Assembly (NCBI RefSeq): GCF_014529535.1
Contig: NW_023503632.1
Coordinates: 930,001-994,000 of the forward strand
Reading direction: 5' to 3'
Source of the DNA: Bradysia coprophila
Taxonomy: Eukaryota; Arthropoda; Insecta; Diptera; Sciaridae
DNA length: 64,000 nt
Shown here: positions 37,001-47,998 of the stretch, one piece after another
Layout: every line of letters begins with the position of its first letter
Numbering within the stretch: position 1 is the first letter of the stretch
The notes under the pieces: generated by a model
What the model saw: only the letters and a program-made list of their open reading frames with translations
Databases searched by the model: none
What the model was told of the DNA's origin: nothing
Translations under genes and position numbers: made by a program

Positions 37001-38140
37001 GGCGGAACAACAATGAAAGTGTTTGATACGCGCCAAAATGTTACTCTATCTGTTACGGATCACGCTTATTCCTACTCTACGGTGGCCATTTCCCCGTGTG
37101 AAAAGTATTGTTGTGTGGGAGACGTCAAAGGGACCGTTGTGTCTTACGATATAAGGAACATCAGAACTGCCTTGCAGATGAATAATTGCCATGACGGTAT
37201 CATTACAAATTTACGTTTTCTCCCGTGTCCTTTGGAGGCGGAATTATCATCCGATGACATTGTGCACGAAGGCGACTCGGAGGCAGATTCAATTGATAGA
37301 AAAAAACCGGATAAAAGACGCAACTCTGCGCAGATGTTTTTCGACCTTGTAGCGCCGGTTAAGCACAGTGGCAGCGAAACCGAAACGGATCCACTTAATC
37401 GGAAGAGGTCATCTACGAGAAGGACATCTGCCCAAGATTTCTTTGATGTTGTAGCGCCCGTTCAACAACGAAAAGAGAAGTCCAGCCCAAGTGGCGATGT
37501 TTTCGGTAAGCGATCTTCCGATCCAAGCAAATCCAAAGATTTGAAGTCAGTTCCCGAAGAAAATACGACAACCGACTCATCGCATTCAAATCATCAAACA
37601 TCTGCTGACGAAGTGGGGGAAGTCAGGCCATCCACAGTTAATTTTACGAATAAGAGACACACAATCAACTCATTGACTGGCCGAGAATTCTTAGGATCGG
37701 ACAATGTTTTCAGGTCTCCCAACTGTTCAACACCGCAGGATCATCTAATGTACAAGAATTCAATTCAATCACAGAATGGCTACGCTGCTACCGACATGAA
37801 TGACATGGAGGAGAAATTGCACGATCTGGAAATTCGGATGAATGAAAAACTGTCGAACATGCAACGGAAATTCGAAGAGAAATTGAACGAAAAGAGCGAA
37901 GAACTGAACGAAGTAATTGTGCACGGATTCCGGTCGATTCACTGCAATTTGTGGACTATGGCCGAAACTGATGTCCGAGACACAAAAGATATGGTGGCCA
38001 AGATTTTCGAAAATTACAGTGAAATCTCAGACGTTTTCATCGAAAATCTTCGTTTGAAGGAGCAGATAGTCCAATTGCAACAACGGGATGCAGATAACAA
38101 TTCGCCGAGGGACATTCCGATGGATTCCGATAGTGTTTAA
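31069..38140 (+). CDS. Nedd1: NEDD1/Grip71-like WD40 protein (gamma-tubulin recruitment)
   Basis: Three exons (31069-31423, 31488-31626 and 36817-38140) join in phase to 605 residues. NEDD1 (Grip71 in flies) brings the gamma-tubulin ring complex to centrosomes and, with augmin, to spindle microtubules. The N-terminal half shows WD40-type blades, for example the segments with FHPSNPHLLAISSLGGSLNV and VKVFDTRQNV-like TMKVFDTRQNV. The middle is Ser-rich and disordered, with a doubled motif (RRNSAQMFFDLVAPV and RRTSAQDFFDVVAPV). The C-terminus (about residues 500-590) is a coiled coil ending in NLRLKEQIVQLQ, matching the gamma-tubulin-binding region of NEDD1. The ATG is preceded by ACC. Intron 2 is 5190 bp and contains an aminotransferase gene on the other strand plus RTE copy 2, inserted 171 bp before the splice acceptor. 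AATAAA lies at 38254-38259. Confidence 0.85.
31858..33505 (-). CDS. Class I/II PLP-dependent aminotransferase, nested in Nedd1 intron
   Basis: Seven exons (33505-33332, 33263-33145, 33060-32906, 32843-32697, 32635-32386, 32334-32220 and 32157-31858) sum to 1260 nt and give 419 residues. It is a fold-type I aminotransferase of the Aro8/2-aminoadipate or YER152C-like kind, moving an amino group between an amino acid and a keto acid. Seen in order: NLSVGAPGPDLL near residue 35, the cofactor-phosphate loop TTGATQGLH, the HNPTG motif, ACDDVY near 217-220 and the Schiff-base lysine in NGSFSK at about residue 258, then GARVGW and a C-terminal RITIG. No mitochondrial targeting sequence is obvious. 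The whole gene sits within intron 2 of Nedd1 on the opposite strand, with its 3' end 230 bp from Nedd1 exon 2. The substrate cannot be fixed from sequence. Confidence 0.88.
33506..35136. other. Intronic spacer with MITEs
   Basis: Holds a MITE at about 33756-33848 related to the one in FMO copy 2 intron 4 (ACACGGTGAATATCGTCAGG) and a block at about 34970-35125 related to 57500-57620 (shared GGTTTTCGGCCTAAC-type end). RTE copy 2 is inserted at the edge of the latter. No gene recognised. Confidence 0.5.
35137..36654 (-). mobile_element. RTE-like non-LTR retrotransposon, 5'-truncated, copy 2
   Basis: The element runs from 36645 to 35146 on the minus strand, flanked by the 9-bp target duplication GGGAAATTC (35137-35145 and 36646-36654). 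It ends in a (GAA)n tail. It lacks the endonuclease and the first part of the reverse transcriptase, and is more decayed than copies 1 and 3. Confidence 0.92.
35164..36643 (-). pseudogene. Broken reverse transcriptase of RTE copy 2
   Basis: The frame starts inside the KNKKSPGEDG region and keeps FIDFEKAFDSVE and FADDI, then shifts at about 35450 (ACTCAAGAGACAG where copy 1 reads ACTCAGAGACAG). A second open part (35164-35403) carries the GHIARRTDERW block; a short deletion near 35325 removes a few codons found in copy 1. Not functional. Confidence 0.85.
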
Positions 38141-38377
38141 GTGTGATGCTCGTCGGGATGTTGTAAGAATGTGCGCTGTAAATAATGATTCGTTCTATTG
38201 GATTAAGTTGATTGCTGGTCGTTGTAAATGTTGTGATGATTGCCCTGGTGTGAAATAAATTTTTCGATTATTTACGATGCGATATTTGGATTATTGTCTT
38301 AGGCCGTCGTTCCCACATCGTACAGAAAATGTTCAAGTAACCAAAAAAATGCAGATAAATTGTAGGGCTGCCGCGCT

Positions 38378-38383
38378 TTTATT
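38378..38383 (-). terminator. Probable poly(A) signal of Vps51
   Basis: AATAAA on the minus strand lies 27 bases after the Vps51 stop. The convergent Nedd1 signal is at 38254-38259, so the two transcripts end within about 120 bp of each other and may overlap. Confidence 0.55.
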
Positions 38384-38409
38384 CCGCTATAAATTACACA
38401 ATCGAAGCA

Positions 38410-41400
38410 CTAGCCACGTTCACATATAATTTCCACAGCATTCGGCTCCATCAGATTCGGTTCTAAGCATCGATGAACTGCCGAACTTAAAATCTCATCC
38501 AGCAAGAAGTAGATGAGGCTGAAAAGTAAAAAAGAATTTTATGAGGTGATCCCTTTGCCAGTTACAATAGGTATCCAGTATCCTACAACTTAGCAACGAA
38601 ATACCTCCACTGGAGTAGCTGTAAAAAAAACGGAGTCTGACAACACTGCAGTCAAGGCTAGATACGTCCTTATGCAACTAACTTGACAATTACTTCAGGA
38701 TTTTGGCTAAAAGCTGTAGAAGTGGCAAACGTAGTGGCAAAACCAACAAAAGTAGTCTGGTTCCTTTCTGAATTCTGTTGATGGTTAAGGTAACAGCAGG
38801 CCAGTTTATAACGAAAAACCAGGAGGGAACCAGAAAAATCGTCTGAATTTCCTGCAGTTCTATAGTTCTAGGATAGGGAATACATTGATTGTTGTTTTTC
38901 TCAATTTTTCGATCCAATGTTTGTAAACAATAAAACACGAAAAAGTGACAATCTAGTCAAAAGCCAGACTGAAATTTTCATATTTAAAGCTGATGATGTA
39001 ACAATATAGTTACGAAACGTACAAACAAAAAACTTTTTCGTGTTTTATTGTTTACAAACATTGGATCAAAAAATTGAGAAAAACAACAATCAACATATTT
39101 CGTTCACGATCAAGAAAGCTACCAAAAGCATTGCTGCTGGTTAACACCATAGGGAATACAATGGACCATGAAGACGTCACTTATTTTTAGGTGAGCTCAA
39201 ACTTGTTAAAAATGTTAGTCGAAAAAACCAAGGTTCTGAAAGAACAATTTAAGACAACCCTGAGTTGATCACGAAGGCGGTGACACACAATTGCGTCAAC
39301 GGCTGCGAAGTTTATATGTAAAATGGAACTCAACAAAATCAAAATCTGAATTTTCGAGAAAAATATTTTCTTCAAGTTGATTTCTCACACTATCTGTTTA
39401 TAAAATTTGGTGCCACCCGCCTTCGTGGTTGTCTTAACCTGTTCTTTCAGAGCTTTGGAAAAAATTAGTAACTTCAAGCAGAAAAAGGAAACTGTTCTTG
39501 GAGTCATGGCGGAAACAAGGCTCGATTAATCCGAATGAAATTTGTGTTCTGCTCCGCATGGTGGAACTCCTTCATCGTCTTCTATACTTACTTCTCATCC
39601 GACACAAAACGCCAGAGATTCATTTGCAGATAATGAGCATCCACTTGCACTTGTTGCAGACCAAATTTACTGAACGTTCGGAGTCGAACGCATTCCAACA
39701 ATGTCTGTAAGCGGAAAATAATATCGTTGATGTAACCCGTCAAATCAGAGTAATTTAAACGGTAAATGTCCTTGCCTTTAAGCTGATTTTAATGATTCCA
39801 GTGACAATTGAAACTTTGGAAAATTCCACCGAACTGAAAATCTCTATTCGCTCCGAGAACAGTCGATGGATGTTCGAAACGAAACTGGATTCCAACTGGG
39901 ACGGTGTGTAATTCGACCAATTCGAACGAAATTGTTGCTTTGATGCTGTTAGATTACTAGTGACACAGAAAAGAAAGATTTTCGAAATGGAACCAGTTGA
40001 AAGGGCAAATTTTCGTTCACCTTAGGTGCGTCTTTCGACTGGAATCGCTGCTGGCTGACGTCTTTGTACCAATTTCATACAGATCTCCAAGAATTTGTTC
40101 AATTGATGACAGTTCCTCGACCACTCGTTTCATAACTGCTCGCACAGTACGTGGCTCCAGGCAATTCAACCAATCCCTAGTCTCCACACTCTTCCGTAGC
40201 ATCTGTGGATTGCAATTTTTTTGGTCATGTCGCTTCGTGAACCTTTACAATTCTCATTATACCTGTGAAATGTGCAGTCCCTGCAGACGAACGTATGAGT
40301 CCAGCAAGACTTGAGCTGATTCTCGCATCTCGGTGCAGATGAATGTTTCGTGGGTTAATGTAGCCGAATCGATTCCATACAGTTCGTCGACCAAGGAAAG
40401 CTTGGGTGAGAGAAACACAAAGAGATTAGACGACGAGCCGCGAAGACTTTTCCTTTTCCACATACCAAAACATGGACGCCATTCTTATCGAATTCTAGGC
40501 AAGTTTTCGATAGGACTAGGTGCAGGTTCGGTGGACACGTTTGCGATACATCAACGAACGATGTCATCATTAAAGCGGTGTGTTTCAGGAATCCTACATG
40601 GAGATCGAGGATGGGGATTTGTTTTGCAGATACTATAGCCATAGATGAGTACTTACCGACCAATAAATGCTCTCTGACCCCTTCAATGCATGCCGAACCT
40701 TTTGTCGTCGATTTTAAGTTAAAGGAGAGTTCCGGTTGCAGGAAAATCTGAAAAATTGATAGCAATGAATGGAGACACAAACTTCCGATGCAGCGGTGCG
40801 ACTAACGGTTAAGTCTTGAAGAACCCCTTTGACCTTTTCCACAGTCGACACGTAAAAGTTCATGATGACTTCGTTCAAATTCATTCCGCTGGTGAGAATA
40901 TTCTCATTTTTCCCGGTTGTCAGCGACAGGCGAACCGTGCTGATACTGTCAGCCAGAAATTCTCTCAAACTCTTCAGGTGGTAGTTGCATAGTTGCTTTG
41001 CCGCATTTATTATGATGTCCATTCCAATTCTGGAAGGCACACGAGATAAATATCGAGATTGTTTCGACGAACAATTGGAAATACTCACTTTGCCATGTCT
41101 ATTTCGCAGTACGTGCACTTCATGGCCACCAATCGAATATTCAATTTGTCCAGAGCTTTCAACAGTATGCCGGAATCACCCCTTCCGGTTTCAATGTCGA
41201 TGCGATCCTGCACCAACGACAAATATTTGTCCACATTCTTCGTCACAAATTCATTCAAGTCTTCGCGCACAGCATCTTCGAACTGGTAGCTGAAATTTAA
41301 TGTGCCGCATCGAACGATGTGGTTCAATTTCGTTTTTCTTCGTCACAAAATTGGTAAAAATTACATTTCATTGTCGACGGAATATTTGCCGAAAAACATC

Positions 41401-42827
41401 CCCGAATACGAATTGATGACCAATGTTAAATCGTTCAGGAAACCGGTGATGCTCATGTCCACGAATTCGATCATATCCCGTTCGGTTTGATCCTAAATCA
41501 AGGACATAGAGCAGTGAAGGCATTTCAGGGATTTTTTTGAAGATTCCAATCAAAATACCTGCAACATCACAATTTGTTCGTGCAGCCGACGCGATGCACT
41601 CTGAAGTAAGATCTTAGCCAAATCGGACGGTCTCTCTTCCAAGAGCAATAATAGGTCACCCGTTTCAGCCAGAGATTTGGCAGTTAGTCCCGGTTTCTGG
41701 AAGTCGGATTTCAGTTTTTCCTTGACGTCATCCATGATGTTCATGCAGTCCCGTTGAATGCCCTGAAACGTGTGCGATAATGAAAATGTGAACGGGTGTG
41801 GTGAACAGGTAGAAAATGATGAACGCTCGTGACGCAAATAATATCGTTAGCACCTAGAATTTCCCGGAAATCTGGAAATTATCGGAAATCTGAAAATGAC
41901 CGGAAATGAAGAAATGACCGGAAATCGGGAAAAGACCGTAAATCGGGAAACGACCGGAAATTGAGAAAAGACCGGAAATGGGGAAATGACCGGAAATCGG
42001 AAACTGACCGGAGATCGAGAAAGGATTGAAAGACTAGCAATTCGTAAAATAGCCAAATGAGTGTGAAGCCAACAGGAATTAAAATGATTGGATGATAACA
42101 GGTGAGTACAGCGGGATTCGAAACGAGATCTTTTGTAGGAAAATAGAGAAGAGGCCTTCCCATTGAACTGTAATAGTGATCAAACGATCAATGTTCAGTT
42201 CCATGATCGACTGATACCACTTGCCGAATCATTAAATGGAACCAAATTACCTGAAACGATGGATGACTTCCGTATTGGTCCAAAACCTTCTGTGCCTGGA
42301 TGTAGTCGTCGACAGCTTTTTTGTAATTGCCTTCATCGGTTAGCGATTTCAGAGTGGTAGGCAACGAGGACAAGAACTGCAGTTTCTGCAGCAGCGAATG
42401 CTTTTCCGCTAATTTGCAAAGATGCTGTCGTGTTCCTTGTAACGTGCCGGTAATTTCACCACTGAATTCGGCTATCGATGTCATCTTTCCGACCAGTAAA
42501 TTCATTTCCGTTTCCATCTTCTTGAAATCGGTCTTCATTTTCCGGATGGTATCGGTGGCCGATATGAATTTGTTGTAATTTTCGTACACCAGCGTTTGCA
42601 TGTCACTGTGCAGGGTCTGGGTGTCTTTGACGATCACAGCCTCCGTGTCCATGACCTGCTTTAATGTACAATCCTGTGGAAGTGTTTTGGGAAGTGTTGG
42701 TATGGATGGAAGAGGAAACAGCTGGCGTATGTGTTACCTTAAGTATTTTCTGCAGATACAATTCCGAATCAAAAGTGTTTCCGTCCATGTCTAGGGCATC
42801 GACGTTGGCACCACTTCGGTCAGTCAT
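38410..42827 (-). CDS. Vps51: Vps51 (Fat-free), GARP/EARP tethering complex subunit
   Basis: Thirteen exons on the minus strand: 42827-42738, 42673-42251, 41762-41559, 41492-41365, 41289-41089, 41029-40807, 40747-40657, 40593-40466, 40400-40263, 40202-40021, 39956-39776, 39704-39592 and 38518-38410. They total 2211 nt and 736 residues, about the length of the fly and human proteins. Vps51 is a subunit of the GARP and EARP complexes that tether endosome-derived vesicles at the trans-Golgi or recycling endosomes. Conserved blocks include [30 protein letters not shown] (N-terminal coiled coil), [10 protein letters not shown]-type [36 protein letters not shown] and the terminal [13 protein letters not shown]. 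Intron 11 appears to use a GC donor (AAG/GCAAGG at 39775). The last intron (about 1.07 kb) is filled with repeats, and intron 2 has a minisatellite. Confidence 0.95.
38690..39190. repeat. Inverted repeat in last Vps51 intron
   Basis: GATTGTTGTTTTTCTCAATT near 38890 is inverted near 39070 together with the neighbouring AACAATAAAACACGAAAAAG. The outer part resembles DNA at about 9700-9840, so a second repeat family is present. Confidence 0.5.
41866..42020. repeat. Minisatellite in Vps51 intron 2
   Basis: About eight degenerate tandem copies of a 17-20 bp unit GACCGGAAATCGGGAAA. The repeated Phe/Pro/Ser peptide frames on the minus strand come from the repeat and lie inside an intron. Confidence 0.75.
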
Positions 42828-42952
42828 GGTTAGATCGGAGAATTGTGGCCCTTTAAAAATTGTGTTTACAAATCGGACCAAAATATTTCCTTTTGCAAAG
42901 CAAACGTCATCCAGCAAGTTTTTCAGTTGGGTGGGCTAGCCGTCTTCACGAA

Positions 42953-43204
42953 TTAAAAAGCGCGAAAATTTGAATTTGAAATTATTGGAGTAGAAGCCAA
43001 TTTTTTGTCTTCTTCTGAATTCACTTGAAAGTATTGGCATTGGAGGGGAATTGAGAAAATGGAAATTGGTGTTTTCTGGAAAATTAGGGTATTGTATTGG
43101 GAAGGAAGAACGCGTGCAGGAAGACCATTATACAGTCTAATCGCAGTTGAGAAGAAGGTTCCCCTATACTTCACTGTGTGACGCGACGCTCGGGTTCTAT
43201 CCAA
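42953..43204 (-). pseudogene. C-terminal relic of a non-LTR retrotransposon reverse transcriptase
   Basis: The peptide contains RTRASRHTVKYRGTFFSTAI and then RLYNGLPARV, the arrangement (basic residues, then aromatic-rich run, then W/Y-N-x-L-P) found at the very end of Jockey/CR1-type reverse transcriptases. Nothing else of the element is left. It is unrelated to the three RTE copies. Confidence 0.55.
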
Positions 43205-45166
43205 AAGTGGGAATCTAGCTCAAGGAGAGGCCGTATATATTCAGCGACAAGTTCGTCAGATGAGAGACACCTCTTACATCTTCGTAGAAAACCCAACCTG
43301 TTCGTTACATCTTCGTCACCTCCAACAAATCACAAATCACAAAAGTTTTTCCGACACATTCCTTCATAAAACCTTTCCATTTAAATTTGTGTCAATGTTG
43401 TATTGCTCGGCTCAGACATTAAATGAAACTCCAGATAATTGTTGGTAAATTGTAGTTTACTGCACCGAGCTTTCGACTTTAGTAGTCATTTTCAAGGTGT
43501 AAAGCGTAAAAATAAAATTTTTATTGAAACATCAATTCAATTTTATTGAATTGACAACTTGCCCGCCACGATAGCAGTGCTACAGCAGTGCTGTGCCTAG
43601 ATTCATCCTCGGTAGGACTCTACTTCGATTCGTAGGACTCTACTTCGATTCGTAGGACTCTACGTCAAATCCATGGAACTGTGTGGTGTAAAGCATGAAA
43701 AGTAGTACGATCTTAATGCATCTTCGTCTCATTTATTTCGACATTTACACAGCTAAACTAGACCGAGACAATTGACTCATTCATCAAACAATTTTTTTAT
43801 GTCGACCCGCAACTTACTACTACCGGTTCGATTAGGCTTCTATGTCTCTAGGCTTCCAAACGCTTGTAGGTCTCTAAGCTCGAAACTAGGTCTCTCCTCC
43901 CATTTGTTCGACAACTGTCTATTGTCATTTCCTGTTCCCTGCTTCAACTCGATCGTGCTACCAGTTCGTTTGACGTCAAACTTTGGCTCTGTGCTCCTTT
44001 CGTTCGAAAACTGATTGAACGTACTAGTTTTCGAACGAAAGGAGCACAAAGCCAATGCTTTAAACTGATTGAACGTACCAGGTTTGCGTTTGAATTTGTC
44101 AGCAGTCGACAATCCGCTTACGTCATTTCCCGTCGAGTCCAACGTACAAACAGTTTTCGAACGAACATGCTTTCGATAATGGTATCGGAAGAATGTTCGT
44201 TCGAAAACTGTTTGTACGTTCCAGGTCTGCGTTTGAATTTGTCATTTCCCGTTGAGTCCGACCCGTAATCGAAAGAATTTTCATTTCGATAATTCGGTTT
44301 GAATTTGTTTGCATTTACAGTCCATTTCCGGACTTCAACGTCTTTATTCATGACCTTCCGTCTCGAAACATGTTGCAGTGCTTTCTCCCAGCTCTGAGTC
44401 GCTCTCCACTCCAACATAATCTTCAACATCTAATCGAGGGTCAGCGTTTTGTCTCCCTGTCCCCAATCTAAGAATCTAATGAAAAAGTGAAAAATTTTAT
44501 ATGTGCAAAACGGGAAGTTCCTCGCTTTTTTACTGCTTTTAAACCTTTTTTCCATCAACGCAGGGGTTTTAACTTATGCAGAAGTTCAATTTCAATTAAA
44601 AATGTGTGACACGAAGGTATCTAAAGCACTTTTAAGGTATGTGAGTTTTAAATCAGTAAGTTGAATTCGGGTGAATGAATATACACAAGCATTCGCAACA
44701 CTGCTATGGACTGCAACAGCCGAAAGAACCTCCTGTTCTTTCAGAACCTTGTGTGTGAGTGATAACATCACATGACATGTAGACATATTACACCCAAACT
44801 GGATTGAACGACGAATCGAATAAGCTACAACTCAATCATATCGGAACGAACTTGTTTTCCAATTGTCTGAGAAATTGGCGAATTGACTTTTAAGATAAAC
44901 TAGTCGAATATTCAACTAAATTAGGATCGGTCAAGGGACCCGACCCATCCATAAGATGGGACCTAGTATGTTGTGTATCGACCAAAAATAGATGGCGCAT
45001 GACCCATCAATGTTTCGAAAATATAATAATTTTTTTATTATATGCATGCATCGTTCATTTATGGGGATTCCCCTCGAAATATTGCGCTGTCATCTGATGT
45101 CAAAGAGTCACGTAAATTAGTTTTTGAAGTTACCAAAATATTTTCGCGTAGAGCCCACGATTGAAA
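43205..45166. other. Spacer with palindromes and short tandem repeats
   Basis: Holds a tandem block (CGTAGGACTCTACTTCGATT units, about 43610-43675) and two hairpins at 43997-44047 and 44151-44212 that share CGAACGAAAACTG. Minus-strand frames over 43840-44429 contain the repeated peptide motif STGND...KFKRxPGT but shift frame, so they may be a decayed gene. No intact gene recognised. Confidence 0.45.
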
Positions 45167-45532
45167 ATGTTTATTAAATGCCTCGTATGTGACAAACCGT
45201 CAGTTTGTGACGCAAATTTAAAGATATTGAGAGGACTTGTCATTGGATCTACTTGTGTAGTCGGTATTTTGGGATTAGCGACACTCCCTCTACTTGGCTT
45301 TGGTCTTGGTGGCATAATTGCTGGATCAGCAGCTGCTGCTTGGCAATCGAGTATTGGTGCTGTAGCAGCTGGAAGTTTGTTTGCTGTTCTGCAGTCATTA
45401 GGAGCGACTGGGCTTGGTATGCTTTTATTTGGCTCTGTCGGTACAGCATTAGGTTTACTCGGATCGTTAGCTGCTCGGTTAAATTGGTGTACATGTGACA
45501 ATATCGATGATAGCAATTCTTTATCCAAATGA
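45167..45532 (+). CDS. ISG12/IFI27-like small membrane protein
   Basis: A single-exon frame of 121 residues. After a Cys-containing N-terminus (MFIKCLVCDKPSVC) comes a long Gly/Ala-rich hydrophobic region with GFGLGGIIAGSAAAAWQSSI and VAAGSLFAVLQSLGATG, the hallmark of the Ifi-6-16 (ISG12) family. In vertebrates these are interferon-induced proteins of the mitochondrial or nuclear envelope linked to apoptosis; insects lack interferon, so the role here is open. The ATG at 45167 is used; the frame is open only six bases further upstream to a TTG. Two or three transmembrane segments are likely. No intron. Flanks are repeat-rich. Confidence 0.8.
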   Translation: MFIKCLVCDKPSVCDANLKILRGLVIGSTCVVGILGLATLPLLGFGLGGIIAGSAAAAWQSSIGAVAAGSLFAVLQSLGATGLGMLLFGSVGTALGLLGSLAARLNWCTCDNIDDSNSLSK

Positions 45533-46009
45533 CAAATCCTTGTCAATTCAATTGAACTGACAAGACTGAATGAATATATCATATGAACTATGTGGAAACT
45601 TTCCGTTTTTTTATTTAATTATTGTAAAGTTTTGTATGCCGGAAGCTCTACAGATTTGGTACGGTTTGTATACTCCAATTTTAGCATTCAGAGATTCAGA
45701 CTATAACAATTGAGGCGCAGAGAAATGATTACGTTTGACGGTATTTTTTTTGGCATATCTTTTAGCATATCTTTTCAAAAAAAATTTTTGTTTCCAAAAA
45801 ATATTTTTGTTTTCAAAAAAAGTTTTGTAAGTATATAAAGAATTTTGGTTTTCAAAAAAAAAGTTTTGTTTTAGTATATAAGGAGTTTGGTTGAAGAAAA
45901 AGTAACAAAACTAAAGTTTTGCTTTTTCTACATATGAGAAAATATGGTAATAATTGATTACAAAGAGAAATAATTTAGAAAGGCATCGAATTAAAGTGAT
46001 ACACTGAAA

Positions 46010-46350
46010 AATGATTTTGATATCCTAAAAAAAGGTTTTCGATGTTTTGAAAAAAGATTTTTGATATCCTAAAAAATAATAAATTTTGATATCTTAAATA
46101 AATAATAAAGATGTCAAATCTTTAAAAATTTGATCTCTCGAAATTGATATCCCCAAAAATGATTATGATTCACCGAAATTTGAAATTGATACCCAAAAAA
46201 GGAATTCTGATATCCAAAAAAAAGGAATTGATGACCCGAAAAAATAATTCTGATATCACCAAAAGCAAATTTTGATATACCAAAAAAAGAAAGTTATTTC
46301 ATAGAAAAGGAAATTTTATTTCCAATAAATAGAAATTGATAACTAAAAAA
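46010..46350. repeat. Degenerate TTTTGATATCC-AAAAA tandem repeat
   Basis: About a dozen loosely conserved units of 18-30 bp built on TTTGATATCCNAAAAAA. No coding potential. Confidence 0.55.
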
Positions 46351-47586
46351 AATGAATTTTCTCGAGATTTCTTATAAACGGAGATAAATAATTAACAAAG
46401 CGAGATAATTTTATTGAAAACGGAGTCATAGTATACCGTCATTCAAAAAGGAAGTCACGCTCATAGGGACGGACCCACTTTTCGAAAAACGTGACGTGTT
46501 CTGACATATGCGACGGACCCACATTCTCTGAAATCGGACGTCCTCTCTTTGTTAAAACACTTAAAAGAAGTTAGCATCTCTGATATTTCTTTAAGTTCTG
46601 ATTGAGGGACTCGAGTACTACACGAAACTGTATTTAGTTTCCGGATCCGCTCGGCATACATGACCGCCCAGAACACGAGTCAATTTGAATACAGATTGTT
46701 ATCGCAACGGATAGAGGGACTAATTCTAAGCTAATTCGTGTTAAAATGGCTTCCCTCTACAACCTGGCCACGTAGCTAATCCAGCTAAAGTCGAAAGTTC
46801 GCTATTGTTCAATGGTGATATACGTCCAAGACGAAGACAGTTTGATACTCTTTGAATATTGGTAGAGGATTGCATGCTCTATTAAAAGCTGTGAATTGAT
46901 TTTACAAAAGTCATCTGAATTGTGCACCATTAGAAAAGTTTATTTTCACCATTAGTGAACTAAAAATGTATTGAGTGGAAAGACATAGAATTGAAATCGA
47001 AATTTTTCTCAACGTGGACGAAGCATGCAAAGTCATCTAAGTCCTCAAAAATCGATTCTTCTGCGGCAGTTATCGAACCATGACTTTTGTTGTGATTTTT
47101 TTGGTTTTAGAATATACTTATGATGTTTAACTTGAATTTACTTTTCCCTTATACGGACGTCCGCTTTGGGGGATGGACCCCAAAATCAGAAAGCGGACAT
47201 GGTGTGATTTAGGATGGACCCACCTCACAAAAATCGAAAAAAACGTGACGTCCTTTTTGGACAACGCCTATCTACTTTTCTAAATTTTTTTTCTCAGTTT
47301 TTAGTTGTTTTTCTCCATTTGAGGCTCCGTTTTTAAATTCTATTTTTCTGAAAGTATTCCCTCAACTTTTTAATTTGTTGATTTGTTTCTTCCATACATT
47401 TATTATTTCCATATCTAGCTATAATAGACTGCTAAACTGTATGCTAAAATGATGCATGTCCTAGGATCTAGTAAAACGCCCTTATGTTCCATTTCGTAGA
47501 AGGATGTATGTCCTAGAATCGAGCAAAACGCCTTTACGTTACATTTCGTAACGGATCAATCAAGGAGACGAAGCGAGAGAAAAAAA

Positions 47587-47998
47587 ATTAACTCCTAAGT
47601 TACCGACACCGTTCCGGCGCCCGGCTCGCATTGCGGCCCTCCGCTTCGCTCTGGGGCAATGGGCCGGATCGCTCGGCGTGTTAAAACACTTTTTATGTGC
47701 AATGATAATTGGTATTCGTTTCGTAAAAAAATGAATTCTGTGGGGACGAACTAAACTCCTTTACGTTACATTTCGTAAAAGGATAAATCTCCTAGGATCG
47801 ATCAAAACGCTGGCCGTAAAGGAGTTTAGTTCGTCCCCACAGAATTCATTTTTTTACGAAACGAATACCAATTTTCATTGCACTTAAAAAGCGTTTTAAC
47901 ACGCCGAGCGATCCGGCCCATTGCCCCAGAGCGAAGCGGAGGGCCGCAATGCGAGCCGGGCGCCGGAACGGTGTCGGTAACTTAGGAGTTAATTTTTT
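47587..47998. repeat. GC-rich hairpin with about 185-bp arms
   Basis: TTAACTCCTAAGTTACCGAC at the left edge is inverted at the right edge, and the arms include GCGCCCGGCTCGCATTGCGG. The loop is about 45 bp. The arms are nearly identical and much richer in GC than the surrounding DNA, so the hairpin is probably a separate insertion. Confidence 0.7.

Noticed and set aside
39498-39710. Plus-strand frame of 70 codons
   Set aside because: Antisense to a genuine Vps51 exon (39592-39704).
41847-42163. Phe/Pro/Ser repeat peptides on the minus strand
   Set aside because: Produced by the minisatellite in a Vps51 intron.
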